This document shows, one piece after another, positions 28,572 through 37,787 of a stretch of 64,000 nt of DNA. A program made the position numbers and the translations under genes. This DNA is from Gammaproteobacteria bacterium (lineage in GTDB: Bacteria; Pseudomonadota; Gammaproteobacteria; UBA6186; Azoamicaceae): NCBI GenBank assembly GCA_030431675.1, contig JAUIIV010000002.1, positions 124,001 through 188,000 of the forward strand, written 5' to 3'. The notes under the pieces are model-generated. The model did no database searches. It had not been told where the DNA came from and worked only from the letters and a program-made list of their open reading frames with translations. Position 1 is the first letter of the stretch; each line of letters begins with the position of its first letter.

Positions 28572-30001
28572 CTTTTTAACAATCCGACTGTTGAACTATC
28601 GAGCTCTGCATAATCATCGGTCTGCATTACTTGCAAAGTCGATTTAATTAATTCTTTACCAAGTTGTACACCCCATTGATCAAAAGACTCGATCCCCCAT
28701 AGAATGCCCTGTACATATACCTTATGTTCGTATAACGCAATAATATTACCTAAAATTTCTGGGGTCATCTCTGCAAACATTAAAGTAGTACTAGGACGGT
28801 TACCAGGACAATTTTTATACTCTTCAAAGGTACTACGTCCTTGCATTAATGCTTGTGATTGTCCAATACAACTCGCTACTAATAAATCCTGCAATTCTTG
28901 CATATCATTAGAGCTTTTTGCTGCAACCAAAAAATCTATCGGTACCACTTGTGTACCTTGATGTAACAATTGCATATAAGCGTGCTGGGCATTACACCCA
29001 ACTCCCCCCCATATGATTGGCGCAGTTTGTTGATTACTAGCCTTACCATTACTCTCCATTTCTAGCTGTTGTAAATATGGCGCTAATAATTGCAAGCCAT
29101 CCGCATACGGAATTATTGCTAGTGTTTTATGATTTAAATAATTTATATTCCATATACCAAGCAAAGCCATTAATACTGGCATATTCTCAGCAAATGATGC
29201 CGTATTAAAATGTTTGTCCATTGCATGGGCGCCACTTAGAAACCTTCTAAAATTATCCATACCTATACTTAGAGCTATTGGCAATCCAACAGCTGACCAA
29301 ACAGAAAATCTGCCACCAACCCAGTCCCAAAACTCAAAAATATTATCTGGTTGTATACCCCAAGTAATGGCAGCATCTTTATTAGCCGTTACCCCTACTA
29401 ATTGATCATTTTTTAACCACTCCCGTACATACTTAGCATTAGTTAAGGTTTCTATTGTAGTAAACGTTTTAGAGTTAATAATACAGAGAGTCTTCTTAGG
29501 ATCAAGCTGCTGCAGTAAGGGTGCCAATGTGTCTGGGTCAACATTAGCAACAAAATGTAACTTTATTGTATTAACAGCATAATTGCTGAGTGCTTCACAA
29601 ACCAAGTGTGGACCCAAATCTGAGCCCCCAATGCCTAGTACAATGACATCAGTATATTGATTAACTGCCTTAATAACAAAAGACTCCATTTGGTCTAAAA
29701 CACGTAAAATTGACTGGTTATTTGTTTCTGGATTACGCAGTTCAGTATGTAAGGCTGGTCGCTGCTCAGTATGATTAACTATTGCACCACTAAATAAATC
29801 TGCTATCTTACCTTTAAGAGCTACTTTATTAGCTTCGTCTATTAACAGCTTAATGGTATCCGTAGTTAATAACTGCTTTGAATAATCCATAAGCAAGCCA
29901 TTAACTTGCATATGCATGTTTGCAAAGCGGTGTTTATCATTTGCGAACAACTGTTCTAAATTAGTATTACTTAACTCTTCTTTTTGTGACAAAAGCGACA
30001 T
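28529..30001 (-). CDS. pgi: Glucose-6-phosphate isomerase
   Basis: Interconverts glucose-6-phosphate and fructose-6-phosphate. 490 residues from ATG 30001, which has GAGG 6 bases upstream; a TTG at 30025 is a weaker start. Seen: VLGIGGSDLGP, SKTFTTIETLTNA, GGRFSVWSAVGLPIALSIG, and the C-terminal active-site Lys region QWGVQLGKELIKS. The segment usually GTNGQH reads GCNAQHAYMQLLHQG, a small deviation. Short for the family (about 550 in E. coli), mainly at the N-terminus. Confidence 0.94.
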   Translation of the reverse strand: MSLLSQKEELSNTNLEQLFANDKHRFANMHMQVNGLLMDYSKQLLTTDTIKLLIDEANKVALKGKIADLFSGAIVNHTEQRPALHTELRNPETNNQSILRVLDQMESFVIKAVNQYTDVIVLGIGGSDLGPHLVCEALSNYAVNTIKLHFVANVDPDTLAPLLQQLDPKKTLCIINSKTFTTIETLTNAKYVREWLKNDQLVGVTANKDAAITWGIQPDNIFEFWDWVGGRFSVWSAVGLPIALSIGMDNFRRFLSGAHAMDKHFNTASFAENMPVLMALLGIWNINYLNHKTLAIIPYADGLQLLAPYLQQLEMESNGKASNQQTAPIIWGGVGCNAQHAYMQLLHQGTQVVPIDFLVAAKSSNDMQELQDLLVASCIGQSQALMQGRSTFEEYKNCPGNRPSTTLMFAEMTPEILGNIIALYEHKVYVQGILWGIESFDQWGVQLGKELIKSTLQVMQTDDYAELDSSTVGLLKSYKDFLSVSDATKS

Positions 30002-30078
30002 AAAAAACCTCAAATTATTTGGCAATTTTTCAAAGCTACTGCTAACATAATCTTGAAAGATTAAAATGGAATTTAGTC

Positions 30079-31479
30079 ATGATATTAACCGATGAGGCTT
30101 TTGAAAAGCAACTGATAAGTATAAGAAATTCTGACTCCAGCACCACAGAATTAGATTTCAGTTTTATTGAATTCACCCTTGCACGCCTCGCAAGCTTATT
30201 AGATGCTCTAGAGACTAACACATCTACACAAAGCTTAAATCTCGGAGTAACATATCTTAGAGAACAGGTTGGCAGTGTTGAAGTTGCTCTGCCCAACGCA
30301 AAGCAAGACGTGGAGTTCTGCGAACAAATAGCATCTCACATTGCTAGCAATCATAAACTTGAACAACTAAATTTAAAAAGCAATCAGATCTCAAATGCAG
30401 CAGTTATAACTGTCCTCAATGCCATGCATTTAAATTGCAGCATTAGAGTTTTAGATCTACGCGATAATGATCTAACAGATGATATTATCCCGCATATTCA
30501 AAGAATGCTTACGGCAAACCCAATCATTGAGTTATTGAATGTTTCTTTCAACAGATTCTCAGAAGAAGGCATTCAGCGATTACTAGCGATGACAACTCAG
30601 TATTGTACCATCACTTGCAGACGAACACCTACAAGTCCAACATTACCAAGTAGAACTATTAAGAAGTCAAAAACAGACACAGGATTTGAATACATATTCA
30701 TTTATCGCAACAAACCAATGACGAAGCAACAGGCTAAACTACGCCTGAATATGAGAGAGCGCTTAAAACCTCTAACTGGTTCTGAGTCTGATATATGTGA
30801 AATAATTTATACTGCATATTTAAGCATACAAGAGATTAATCCTGGAATATTAACTCTATTTGATGTATTTAAAGTAATAGAGCAAGTCCATGCTAGAAAC
30901 CACAATTTTCCAAGTAGCAAAGTTATTATAGAATTTACAATTTTTTGTCTACAGCAAGAAAATATAGAAAGGATTCTAATTGCAGATATTTTATCAGCCC
31001 CACGTACTGACTTACGTGGACAGATATTGCATGCAATTGGCAATCACTACTTTGCTACATCAGGCAATATTCTGGCATTACTTGAGGATCCACAATATGC
31101 ACATATAGACCCAGAGGAAGTATACGAACTAAAGTATTGGCGACAGGTATATTTATTAATTGCGTACATATCTTTTGCAAATATAGAATCCCCTAGTGAA
31201 GACATAATGTTTTTAAAATACATAATTTGCCGTACGATTATTACTGGAGAGCATAGATTTGGTATTGAACGAAATGATGCAGAGATAACCAAATATTCAA
31301 AATTAGGCCAGGCAATTTTTTTACAAAAATTTGGCTCTTTCAAAAGCATGGAAGAAATAGAAGATTCTGCTATAGAGCTACCAAGTATTTTAGCACAACA
31401 TAGAATTCAATCATGTGCTCATCAAGAAATATTAGCTATGCCTCCAACAACCCATGGCGCAAGGCTAAGAGCGTTCTGA
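30079..31479 (+). CDS. Leucine-rich-repeat protein, candidate effector
   Basis: 466 residues. Residues about 15-180 hold degenerate LRRs of the ribonuclease-inhibitor type: LDFSFIEFTLARLASLLDAL, LEQLNLKSNQISNAAVITVL, IRVLDLRDNDLTDDIIPHI, IELLNVSFNRFSEEGIQRLL. The rest is helical and not recognised. No signal peptide or membrane segment, so it would be cytosolic or exported by a leaderless route such as type IV secretion. This LRR class is mostly eukaryotic and common in host-directed proteins of intracellular bacteria. The ribosome binding site is weak. Tail overlaps pcnB by 15 bases. Confidence 0.82.
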   Translation: MILTDEAFEKQLISIRNSDSSTTELDFSFIEFTLARLASLLDALETNTSTQSLNLGVTYLREQVGSVEVALPNAKQDVEFCEQIASHIASNHKLEQLNLKSNQISNAAVITVLNAMHLNCSIRVLDLRDNDLTDDIIPHIQRMLTANPIIELLNVSFNRFSEEGIQRLLAMTTQYCTITCRRTPTSPTLPSRTIKKSKTDTGFEYIFIYRNKPMTKQQAKLRLNMRERLKPLTGSESDICEIIYTAYLSIQEINPGILTLFDVFKVIEQVHARNHNFPSSKVIIEFTIFCLQQENIERILIADILSAPRTDLRGQILHAIGNHYFATSGNILALLEDPQYAHIDPEEVYELKYWRQVYLLIAYISFANIESPSEDIMFLKYIICRTIITGEHRFGIERNDAEITKYSKLGQAIFLQKFGSFKSMEEIEDSAIELPSILAQHRIQSCAHQEILAMPPTTHGARLRAF

Positions 31480-32748
31480 AGGAGCTTTTTTCGCTTTACG
31501 CGTACGACGTCGTGGCTTATTTTTAGCAAGCTGCAGAAGAATTTGTTCTTGTTTTTCTTCAGTAGCCTCTACAAAAGTTTGCCACCAGGAGGCAGTATCA
31601 GAAACCTGTGTATCGCCAGTAGCAGCACGTAGCAACAGAAAATCATAACCGGCACGAAATTTTGGTGATGTATAAATACTCTTGACACCTCTAGTGGTAA
31701 GCTTACGTTGTAAACGCCACTGCATCTGCCAAATATCACGCACCATAGATAACAACCTTCTAGGCACAGCCATAATTCTCTGTTGTTGGCTTAACAGCTT
31801 ATCTATCGCCTCAGGTAACTCCCGAAAGTTCTTTACTTGCTCTAACAATGGCTGCCAATAAAGTACCGCGATTACAAAACTAGGAGCAACTGGCTTACCT
31901 TGTTGAACTCTATTATCTGTATTATGTAAAGCTGTTTCTATAAAACTATTGTTATTCGTATAGTTAATTAACAGCGGAAACATATGCGTTAACAATTTAT
32001 ACTCACACAGCATCTTATAAGTTTTAGCGGCATTGCCATGCAGAAATAACTTATTAAACTCTTCAAAAATTCTCGCTGGAGGAATATTCGCTAAAAGATT
32101 ACCAAACCTTTTGATTGGCTTTGCAGTATCAGGCGAAATACTAAAGTCTAGTTTTGCCGCAAATCTAATCGCTCGCAACATCCGCACTGGATCCTCTCTA
32201 TAGCGCAACTGCGGATCACCAATTAACGTTATACGTTTATTCTGCAAGTCATTCATTGCATCAACAAAGTCTACTAAACTAAAATCAGCAATATTGTAAT
32301 ATAAAGAGTTGACTGTAAAATCGCGGCGCATAACATCCTCTTCCATAGAACCATACACATTATCATGCACAATCATGCCCTGTGCATTATGTTGTGTGGC
32401 ATCTACATGTTGAGCCCTAAAGGTTGCAACCTCTATGATATTGCGACCAAAATGAATATGCGCTAGACGAAATCTACGCCCAATAAGCCGACAATTAATA
32501 AATAAATCTTTTATTTGATCAGGGCTAGCATTGGTCGCAATATCAAAATCTTTGGGCTGTAACCCCAATAGACAATCACGCAAACAACCACCAACCAGAT
32601 ATGCCTGATAACCAGCTTTATGCAGTCTGTAGAGCACCTTGAGGGCATTATTATCAATTTTCTCACGGCTGATACCATGCTCAGGCCGCGGAATAATTTT
32701 TGGACCCGCCTGCTTATACTTAAACCATTTAAATAACTTTTTTAGCAT
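31465..32748 (-). CDS. pcnB: Poly(A) polymerase I
   Basis: Adds 3' A-tails that promote RNA decay. 427 residues. Nucleotidyltransferase head: LVGGCLRDCLLGLQPKDFDI (with the metal-binding DFD), RRFRLAHIHFG, MRRDFTVNSLYYN, then REDPVRMLRAIRFAAKLDF. Basic C-terminus KNKPRRRTRKAKK as in E. coli PcnB, which separates it from the shorter CCA-adding enzymes. Confidence 0.93.
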   Translation of the reverse strand: MLKKLFKWFKYKQAGPKIIPRPEHGISREKIDNNALKVLYRLHKAGYQAYLVGGCLRDCLLGLQPKDFDIATNASPDQIKDLFINCRLIGRRFRLAHIHFGRNIIEVATFRAQHVDATQHNAQGMIVHDNVYGSMEEDVMRRDFTVNSLYYNIADFSLVDFVDAMNDLQNKRITLIGDPQLRYREDPVRMLRAIRFAAKLDFSISPDTAKPIKRFGNLLANIPPARIFEEFNKLFLHGNAAKTYKMLCEYKLLTHMFPLLINYTNNNSFIETALHNTDNRVQQGKPVAPSFVIAVLYWQPLLEQVKNFRELPEAIDKLLSQQQRIMAVPRRLLSMVRDIWQMQWRLQRKLTTRGVKSIYTSPKFRAGYDFLLLRAATGDTQVSDTASWWQTFVEATEEKQEQILLQLAKNKPRRRTRKAKKAPSERS

Positions 32749-32854
32749 CTACGCCTACAATTTAATACTGCTATGCCCCAATGCAATCAAGCAACTAGCG
32801 ACAAAGAGAGCAAATTATAGCAATAGCGGTGCAAGTATACTAGATTTAACAATA

Positions 32855-33679
32855 ATGAATAACAAAGCTTTTAGCCTAATAGAATTGCTTACGATTGCAG
32901 CTATTGTAGTGATCATAGCCGCCTTCGCCATTCCAAGTTATATTCGTTACATAACTGAAGCAAAGGTCAATGCTTTTTTCAAGGAAGCAGAAGCCGCAAA
33001 ACTAGCCGTACAGAGCACTTATTTAAAAACCCATGCCGACGTAAGTAACATAACTGTAAACTCAGGAGCAGCAGAATATACTACAACTAATACTGACTAC
33101 ATAAAATGCATAACTATCCAAGACGGGATCATATCAGTAGTTGGTGACTCAAATAAGTTCTTTGGTAAAACAGTTTGGATAGCGTGGATCCCAAATACCT
33201 CATCTGGCGAATTGCAGTGGAGCTGCACATATTCAGATGATGCCGCAGAATACTTAACCGACATAGCCGCAACCTGTGGCCCAGATACTTGTAGCGAATA
33301 TGGAACATGGAGTACTGCTAGTGCGGTAGGGTCAGCAGAAGATGTCTGGTACTTTGGTAGTGTTAGTGCAAGTCAGGTTGCCGCTGCTTTCGCAGAAACT
33401 TGTCGACTTGCACCTGATACATATGCAGCATGTTCGGCTTGTTATAATTACATCAATAGTGATACAGAAACCAGGTATATGGATTTTTCTTTAGCTACTG
33501 TTACCTATAACTATGCAGGTGCGCTGGGAGCAAATCCAAATTGGAGTGGTCAAACATCATGGACTTACGACTATGAATATACAATTGCTACCCAAACATG
33601 CATGAGTCAAACACGGACAAAAAATGATTGTCAAACTAATCCACCAACTGCTTATTCTTCAGATAGCGCGTGTACCTAA
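32855..33679 (+). CDS. Type IV pilin-like protein with extended Cys-rich C-terminus (1)
   Basis: 274 residues from the ATG at 32855; the frame is open upstream to 32639 but lies over pcnB. Prepilin motif KAFSLIELLTIAAIVVIIAA: a 5-residue leader cut before Phe, Glu at +5, then the hydrophobic helix. The usual pilin body ends at about CGPDTC. An extra stretch of about 120 residues follows, rich in Cys, Trp and Tyr (CSACYNYIN, SWTYDYEYTIATQTC), which resembles the end of the third gene on. The residue before the cut is Ala, not Gly. Probably a minor pilin or pseudopilin. Confidence 0.85.
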   Translation: MNNKAFSLIELLTIAAIVVIIAAFAIPSYIRYITEAKVNAFFKEAEAAKLAVQSTYLKTHADVSNITVNSGAAEYTTTNTDYIKCITIQDGIISVVGDSNKFFGKTVWIAWIPNTSSGELQWSCTYSDDAAEYLTDIAATCGPDTCSEYGTWSTASAVGSAEDVWYFGSVSASQVAAAFAETCRLAPDTYAACSACYNYINSDTETRYMDFSLATVTYNYAGALGANPNWSGQTSWTYDYEYTIATQTCMSQTRTKNDCQTNPPTAYSSDSACT

Positions 33680-33690
33680 AGGACTAGATT

Positions 33691-34113
33691 ATGCTTAAAA
33701 AGTTTATCTTAAAATTATTTGTACTCTTACTATTTTGCAGCAAGCTCTTTGCTACACCTGCAGAATACTGTGCGATGCTTCAACAAATACAACCAGGTAT
33801 GGAAATTAGTGAAGTATTTATGATTTTGGGTCCACCACATACTTTTGGACAACCATCAAATCTAGATATAGCAGCGATGTATAATAAATCTACAATAGTG
33901 GCACCGCCACAAAGCAATATCACTAGCGCGGCTACTGAACGCCAACTAATGAAAAATATTATTAATAATGACCCGATATTATCTGCATTTGCTAATGCCC
34001 CTCCTAACTCGGAAAATGCTTTAATCTGGCAGTATGAAGATAACACCCTAAGCATCGCAGTAAAAACCAAAGGATCAAAGGTAGTAGAGGTAAATGCAAA
34101 CTTTTCTTGTTAA
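33691..34113 (+). CDS. Exported protein with BamE/SmpA-like pattern
   Basis: 140 residues. Signal peptide MLKKFILKLFVLLLFCSKLF with cleavage near FA-TPA. The body has IQPGMEISEVFMILGPP and, near the end, ALIWQYEDNTLSIAVKTKG and VVEVNANF, the spacing of the SmpA/OmlA (BamE) fold, although there is no lipobox and the middle carries about 55 unusual residues. Sits between two paralogous pilin genes, 11 bases after the first and overlapping the second by 20, so it likely serves the same surface structure. The family call is tentative. Confidence 0.7.
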   Translation: MLKKFILKLFVLLLFCSKLFATPAEYCAMLQQIQPGMEISEVFMILGPPHTFGQPSNLDIAAMYNKSTIVAPPQSNITSAATERQLMKNIINNDPILSAFANAPPNSENALIWQYEDNTLSIAVKTKGSKVVEVNANFSC

Positions 34114-34873
34114 GAATAAGGCTTTTACGATGGTTGAGCTACTGGTAGCTTTTGCCATTGTGGCAATAATTGCGGTTATTGCTATTCCTACCTACAGCAA
34201 ATACCGACTACGCTCTAAAGTAGCAAGCATGGTAGCTGCAGCATCAGCTGCAGAGTTTGCAGTAGCAAATGATTATTTTAATCAAGGCTACACCTTTGAT
34301 AAAACAAATTTTGAACCAGAGAGCCAACCATTTCTCATCCCACCATCAGATGTTATATCGAGTATGGAAGTGGAAAAAGGTTGGGTAAGAATTTATGGTA
34401 ATCCTGCAGAGCTTGGTGGGCGTACAATTAATTTTGTGTTCGAGCCTACTGTCGTAAACAACGATATTACTTGGACTTGTTATGTATCTTCTTTGTACTT
34501 TGATTTAGCACCAGAAGAGTGTCGCAACACTGGTTGTGCAGTATATGAATGGAGTGACTGGGTAAGTATAGATCAAGGCACTACCTGGATGTATAACGAA
34601 AGTGCTGGTAACGTTGCATCAAACTGGTCTAGCTACTGTCCAACCTATCCATGGTACTTTGGTTGCAGCTGTTATAATGCTGTAGATACTAACTTAGTAA
34701 AATATGATATTCAGCACACTGTAATTAATAATGTCGATAATGGCTGGGGATGGACTTATCTAGTAGTTAATCATGACTGTCGACGAGCAACCAGACAATT
34801 AACTTCCCAAGGCTCCTGTGGCTCATGTCCAGGTGGTGCTACATGCCAAGATATGTTTGCGCCGCTTAATTAA
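34094..34873 (+). CDS. Type IV pilin-like protein with extended Cys-rich C-terminus (2)
   Basis: 259 residues. Prepilin motif NKAFTMVELLVAFAIVAIIA with a 10-residue leader, Ala at -1, Phe +1 and Glu +5. Paralogue of the gene at 32855: both have a W-[ST]-C in mid-protein, a Cys pair (here ECRNTGC) where ordinary pilins end, then a stretch with CSCYNAVDTN, a Trp-rich turn GWGWTYLVVNHDC and closing Cys residues (CGSCPGGATC). The many cysteines suggest disulfide bonding in the periplasm or on the surface. Function unknown; minor pilin or pilus-tip adhesin are possibilities. Confidence 0.85.
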   Translation: MQTFLVKNKAFTMVELLVAFAIVAIIAVIAIPTYSKYRLRSKVASMVAAASAAEFAVANDYFNQGYTFDKTNFEPESQPFLIPPSDVISSMEVEKGWVRIYGNPAELGGRTINFVFEPTVVNNDITWTCYVSSLYFDLAPEECRNTGCAVYEWSDWVSIDQGTTWMYNESAGNVASNWSSYCPTYPWYFGCSCYNAVDTNLVKYDIQHTVINNVDNGWGWTYLVVNHDCRRATRQLTSQGSCGSCPGGATCQDMFAPLN

Positions 34874-34893
34874 TACACTACACGCATATCTTG

Positions 34894-37746
34894 CTAAATT
34901 CTGGGCCTAAGCACCAGAGTAAAGGCCTGCTCCATATCACTTCCTGGATGAAAATCGTAAGTTTGCGCCATCTTATATAATTGCTCTCTATCATTCATTT
35001 GAAAGACTTTGCCGCTACTAAGTCGTGTACAAATAAGATCTCCTATTTGCGGAGAAACTTTCCTATACAAACCACTACTCCATAAACAAAAAAAACCTTC
35101 TTTTCTATACATCTTTCTTTCAGCACTCAATATAGATTCATTATTTAACAAGTTTCTTAATATCATAGAGTAAATAATCAGTACGAGCTTATTATATAGC
35201 TCTAACGCCACAAAAGGCAGGCTGCTCACAATTTCTAATAAATTTTGTTTTACATGCTTTTGTAGCATACGTAACTGTCCGATGCTTACATTTTTAAAGG
35301 TCCCAGAACGTTTAATTTCTGGAGTCATATCTAGAAAATAAGATGCGATTCTTGCTTGCACCTCTTCCGGCATTTTTTCATATGAAGAAAACAGCGGCTG
35401 ACCACGAAGCATATCCTCTACATCATTCCAGAAACACGTACAAAAAACATAAAAGAAACTTTGAAAACTCTTTCTACATACGTCATCAAAATTTTCCTCT
35501 GGGCTCTTCCTCCAAGGATTTATTATCGAACGCGTCATTGTTTTTTCAATTATGATACAACCTTTATACCTTTGTTCAAATTCAGCCCTACACAGCGATG
35601 TAATGTTTGCAATATTTGGCCAAATATTCTCCACACAGAATTGAAAAAAACCACGAATAATGCTCAGGAAACTTTTATGATCTACCTCATCCTGCATGGC
35701 ATTCCTCATAGCATCATCTAATACAGAAGTTACAATGTTAACAAACACCCGATATGAATTTAATCTAGCATGAAAATTGAATAAAAAAAATATAAAACGA
35801 GCATAACTATTGACTGCTCTGTAGTCTAGTAAAAAATTTATACATCGCCCTCTAAAGTAATCTTTATTTACTAGATAAAACAAAGGATTCTCTCGCGACC
35901 TATCAATCTCTGCAAGCACGCATGGTACCAAAACAGGATAATACACGACCAAAAGGTTTAAATAATGCCTACTAATTCGTTTGCCAGTTTTTTCTCTTAT
36001 ACTTAAAAATAGAGCATGCAAGTACTTGTCACGTAACCCATTTAAATCATCTTCAATTGGATCGACCAATAGTTCTAAAGCTTTGGTAAAACTTGCTTTT
36101 AGTGCTATGTCTGGATGTGCCAACTTGTTTTCTACAAACTGCTGATGTTTTAACAAAAAATCATTATTAGAACCGCCACGTCTTTTCTCAAAAACATTTA
36201 TTCTAGTATGTTCGATCTTCGAAAACATCATGCGTGCTGCATCAAAACTAATGCGACCTGAAAGTTCGCACCGTCCAAGTTCAAAAGTGCATACTCTCGG
36301 TCTATAATCTGTCAAAAACCTTGCAAATTCAATGATTTCATAAGTATTAACTAATGTCTCTAAAATAGGAATCAGTTTTTCGTCTGTAAATACAAATAAA
36401 TACTCACCTAAATATTGCCATAGTGTTTCTTTTTTAAGAAATTTAGATAATCCCGGGGCTATATTTCTTTTTAGCACATCAGCATCTATATCTATCTCTA
36501 TTAAATGATGTATATATAAAATAATTGTTTTGTGTAAATCTTCAGCTCTTTCACCGCTAACACCTCCATTGTATATAGTTAAAAACAAAGAAGACAACCA
36601 CTTGAATACATCAGGCTGATCTTGTGGCAAATCTACAAACCTTTGGTCTAACAACTGCAGCAAGTCCCATTGACTATTTTCAATGGCAGATTTTATTTCA
36701 GGGCTTTTAATATCACTGCTGAGGCTAATAATCGTATCTCTTTCTTCAACCAAATATTTATAAAATTGCCTCCATTGACCACTCTGGATAATTTTCTGTA
36801 CTAATAGGTATTTGCTAGGAAGACTATGTAAAACACCTGAATTATCTAATGCGTAGAAATATTGTAAGTCTGTTATACAAAATGCTCTAGAAGAAAGGTA
36901 ATGCTCAAAAAATAAATTTATAGTAGTCGCATTAATCTCGCTTTTATGAGCTAACCAATAAATTGCTCTCCTATAGAAATCAGCCACTTTATCATCTGGC
37001 CTCTCTCCACATAGTTTTTCAAAGTCAGTAACTATCTTAATTACACATTTTAAAGCATGTGTTTCTGGTTCGTTTTGATTAATATAATCAATAAGTGCAT
37101 AAACATAATCAACAACATATATCATATCATCTATAGCAGGATCTATAGTTACAAGTTGGTCGAATATCTGCTGTAATAAAATAATTTGATTACTCTCAAA
37201 AGCAATCCGCACTATATTAGTAAAATCTATTCCTAATAATCCTTTTTGGATTCTATTATTATGGAGTAAACCTAGTATTTCTAATAAAACCTCAATATAC
37301 CCATTCTGTGAAGCCAAAAGCTGATTGCTACATTCTTTATCATCGCATATAAAACTGGAGTCATATGCACATTCACATTCAAATACCATATACTCAACGA
37401 AATTTCTTTCCTTAGCAAGTAAGGCTAAAGATAACAAACTAACACCATTACTAAACGTACCCCTGCTTGTTGCACGCAGTAAATAATATGGTGGTTTTGT
37501 ATCAAATATTTCACTATAATTGATACGAACCTGCAAAGCCTCTATGATATAATTCCATTTACCGTGATACGCAAGCCACCATATTAAAGAGGTACCCTTA
37601 TAAGGACCACTAGAGTAGCTTATATCTATATCTACTTCGGGTTTTAGCAGTGCTACATATATAGAATTCCATTGTGTTTCTGATATATGCTCAGTCGCGA
37701 TACCGCTTAACTCGTTAAGCGTATTTTGTAGACTTATCGTACTCAT
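34894..37746 (-). CDS. Large protein with ankyrin-like N-terminal repeats, candidate effector
   Basis: 950 residues, no recognised full-length family. Residues about 45-170 contain degenerate ankyrin-type helix pairs: KGTSLIWWLAYHGKWNYIIE, NGVSLLSLALLAKERNFVEY, NQLLASQNGYIEVLLEILG. The remainder is long, helical and rich in Leu, Ile, Phe and Asn, with no signal peptide and no clear membrane helix. An AGAGAA lies before the ATG. Large ankyrin-like proteins with novel C-terminal regions are common among type IV-secreted effectors of intracellular bacteria; that assignment is inference. Converges on the second pilin gene. Confidence 0.75.
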   Translation of the reverse strand: MSTISLQNTLNELSGIATEHISETQWNSIYVALLKPEVDIDISYSSGPYKGTSLIWWLAYHGKWNYIIEALQVRINYSEIFDTKPPYYLLRATSRGTFSNGVSLLSLALLAKERNFVEYMVFECECAYDSSFICDDKECSNQLLASQNGYIEVLLEILGLLHNNRIQKGLLGIDFTNIVRIAFESNQIILLQQIFDQLVTIDPAIDDMIYVVDYVYALIDYINQNEPETHALKCVIKIVTDFEKLCGERPDDKVADFYRRAIYWLAHKSEINATTINLFFEHYLSSRAFCITDLQYFYALDNSGVLHSLPSKYLLVQKIIQSGQWRQFYKYLVEERDTIISLSSDIKSPEIKSAIENSQWDLLQLLDQRFVDLPQDQPDVFKWLSSLFLTIYNGGVSGERAEDLHKTIILYIHHLIEIDIDADVLKRNIAPGLSKFLKKETLWQYLGEYLFVFTDEKLIPILETLVNTYEIIEFARFLTDYRPRVCTFELGRCELSGRISFDAARMMFSKIEHTRINVFEKRRGGSNNDFLLKHQQFVENKLAHPDIALKASFTKALELLVDPIEDDLNGLRDKYLHALFLSIREKTGKRISRHYLNLLVVYYPVLVPCVLAEIDRSRENPLFYLVNKDYFRGRCINFLLDYRAVNSYARFIFFLFNFHARLNSYRVFVNIVTSVLDDAMRNAMQDEVDHKSFLSIIRGFFQFCVENIWPNIANITSLCRAEFEQRYKGCIIIEKTMTRSIINPWRKSPEENFDDVCRKSFQSFFYVFCTCFWNDVEDMLRGQPLFSSYEKMPEEVQARIASYFLDMTPEIKRSGTFKNVSIGQLRMLQKHVKQNLLEIVSSLPFVALELYNKLVLIIYSMILRNLLNNESILSAERKMYRKEGFFCLWSSGLYRKVSPQIGDLICTRLSSGKVFQMNDREQLYKMAQTYDFHPGSDMEQAFTLVLRPRI

Positions 37747-37787
37747 ATATTTCTCTAATTAATGTCACTATAAAACAAGTGTAAAAT

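Noticed and set aside
33290-34600. Thrombospondin-type-1-like Trp pattern in the pilins (EWSDWVS, YGTWSTAS)
   Set aside because: Only one W-x-x-W-like piece per protein and the Cys spacing does not fit; treated as part of the unknown extension.
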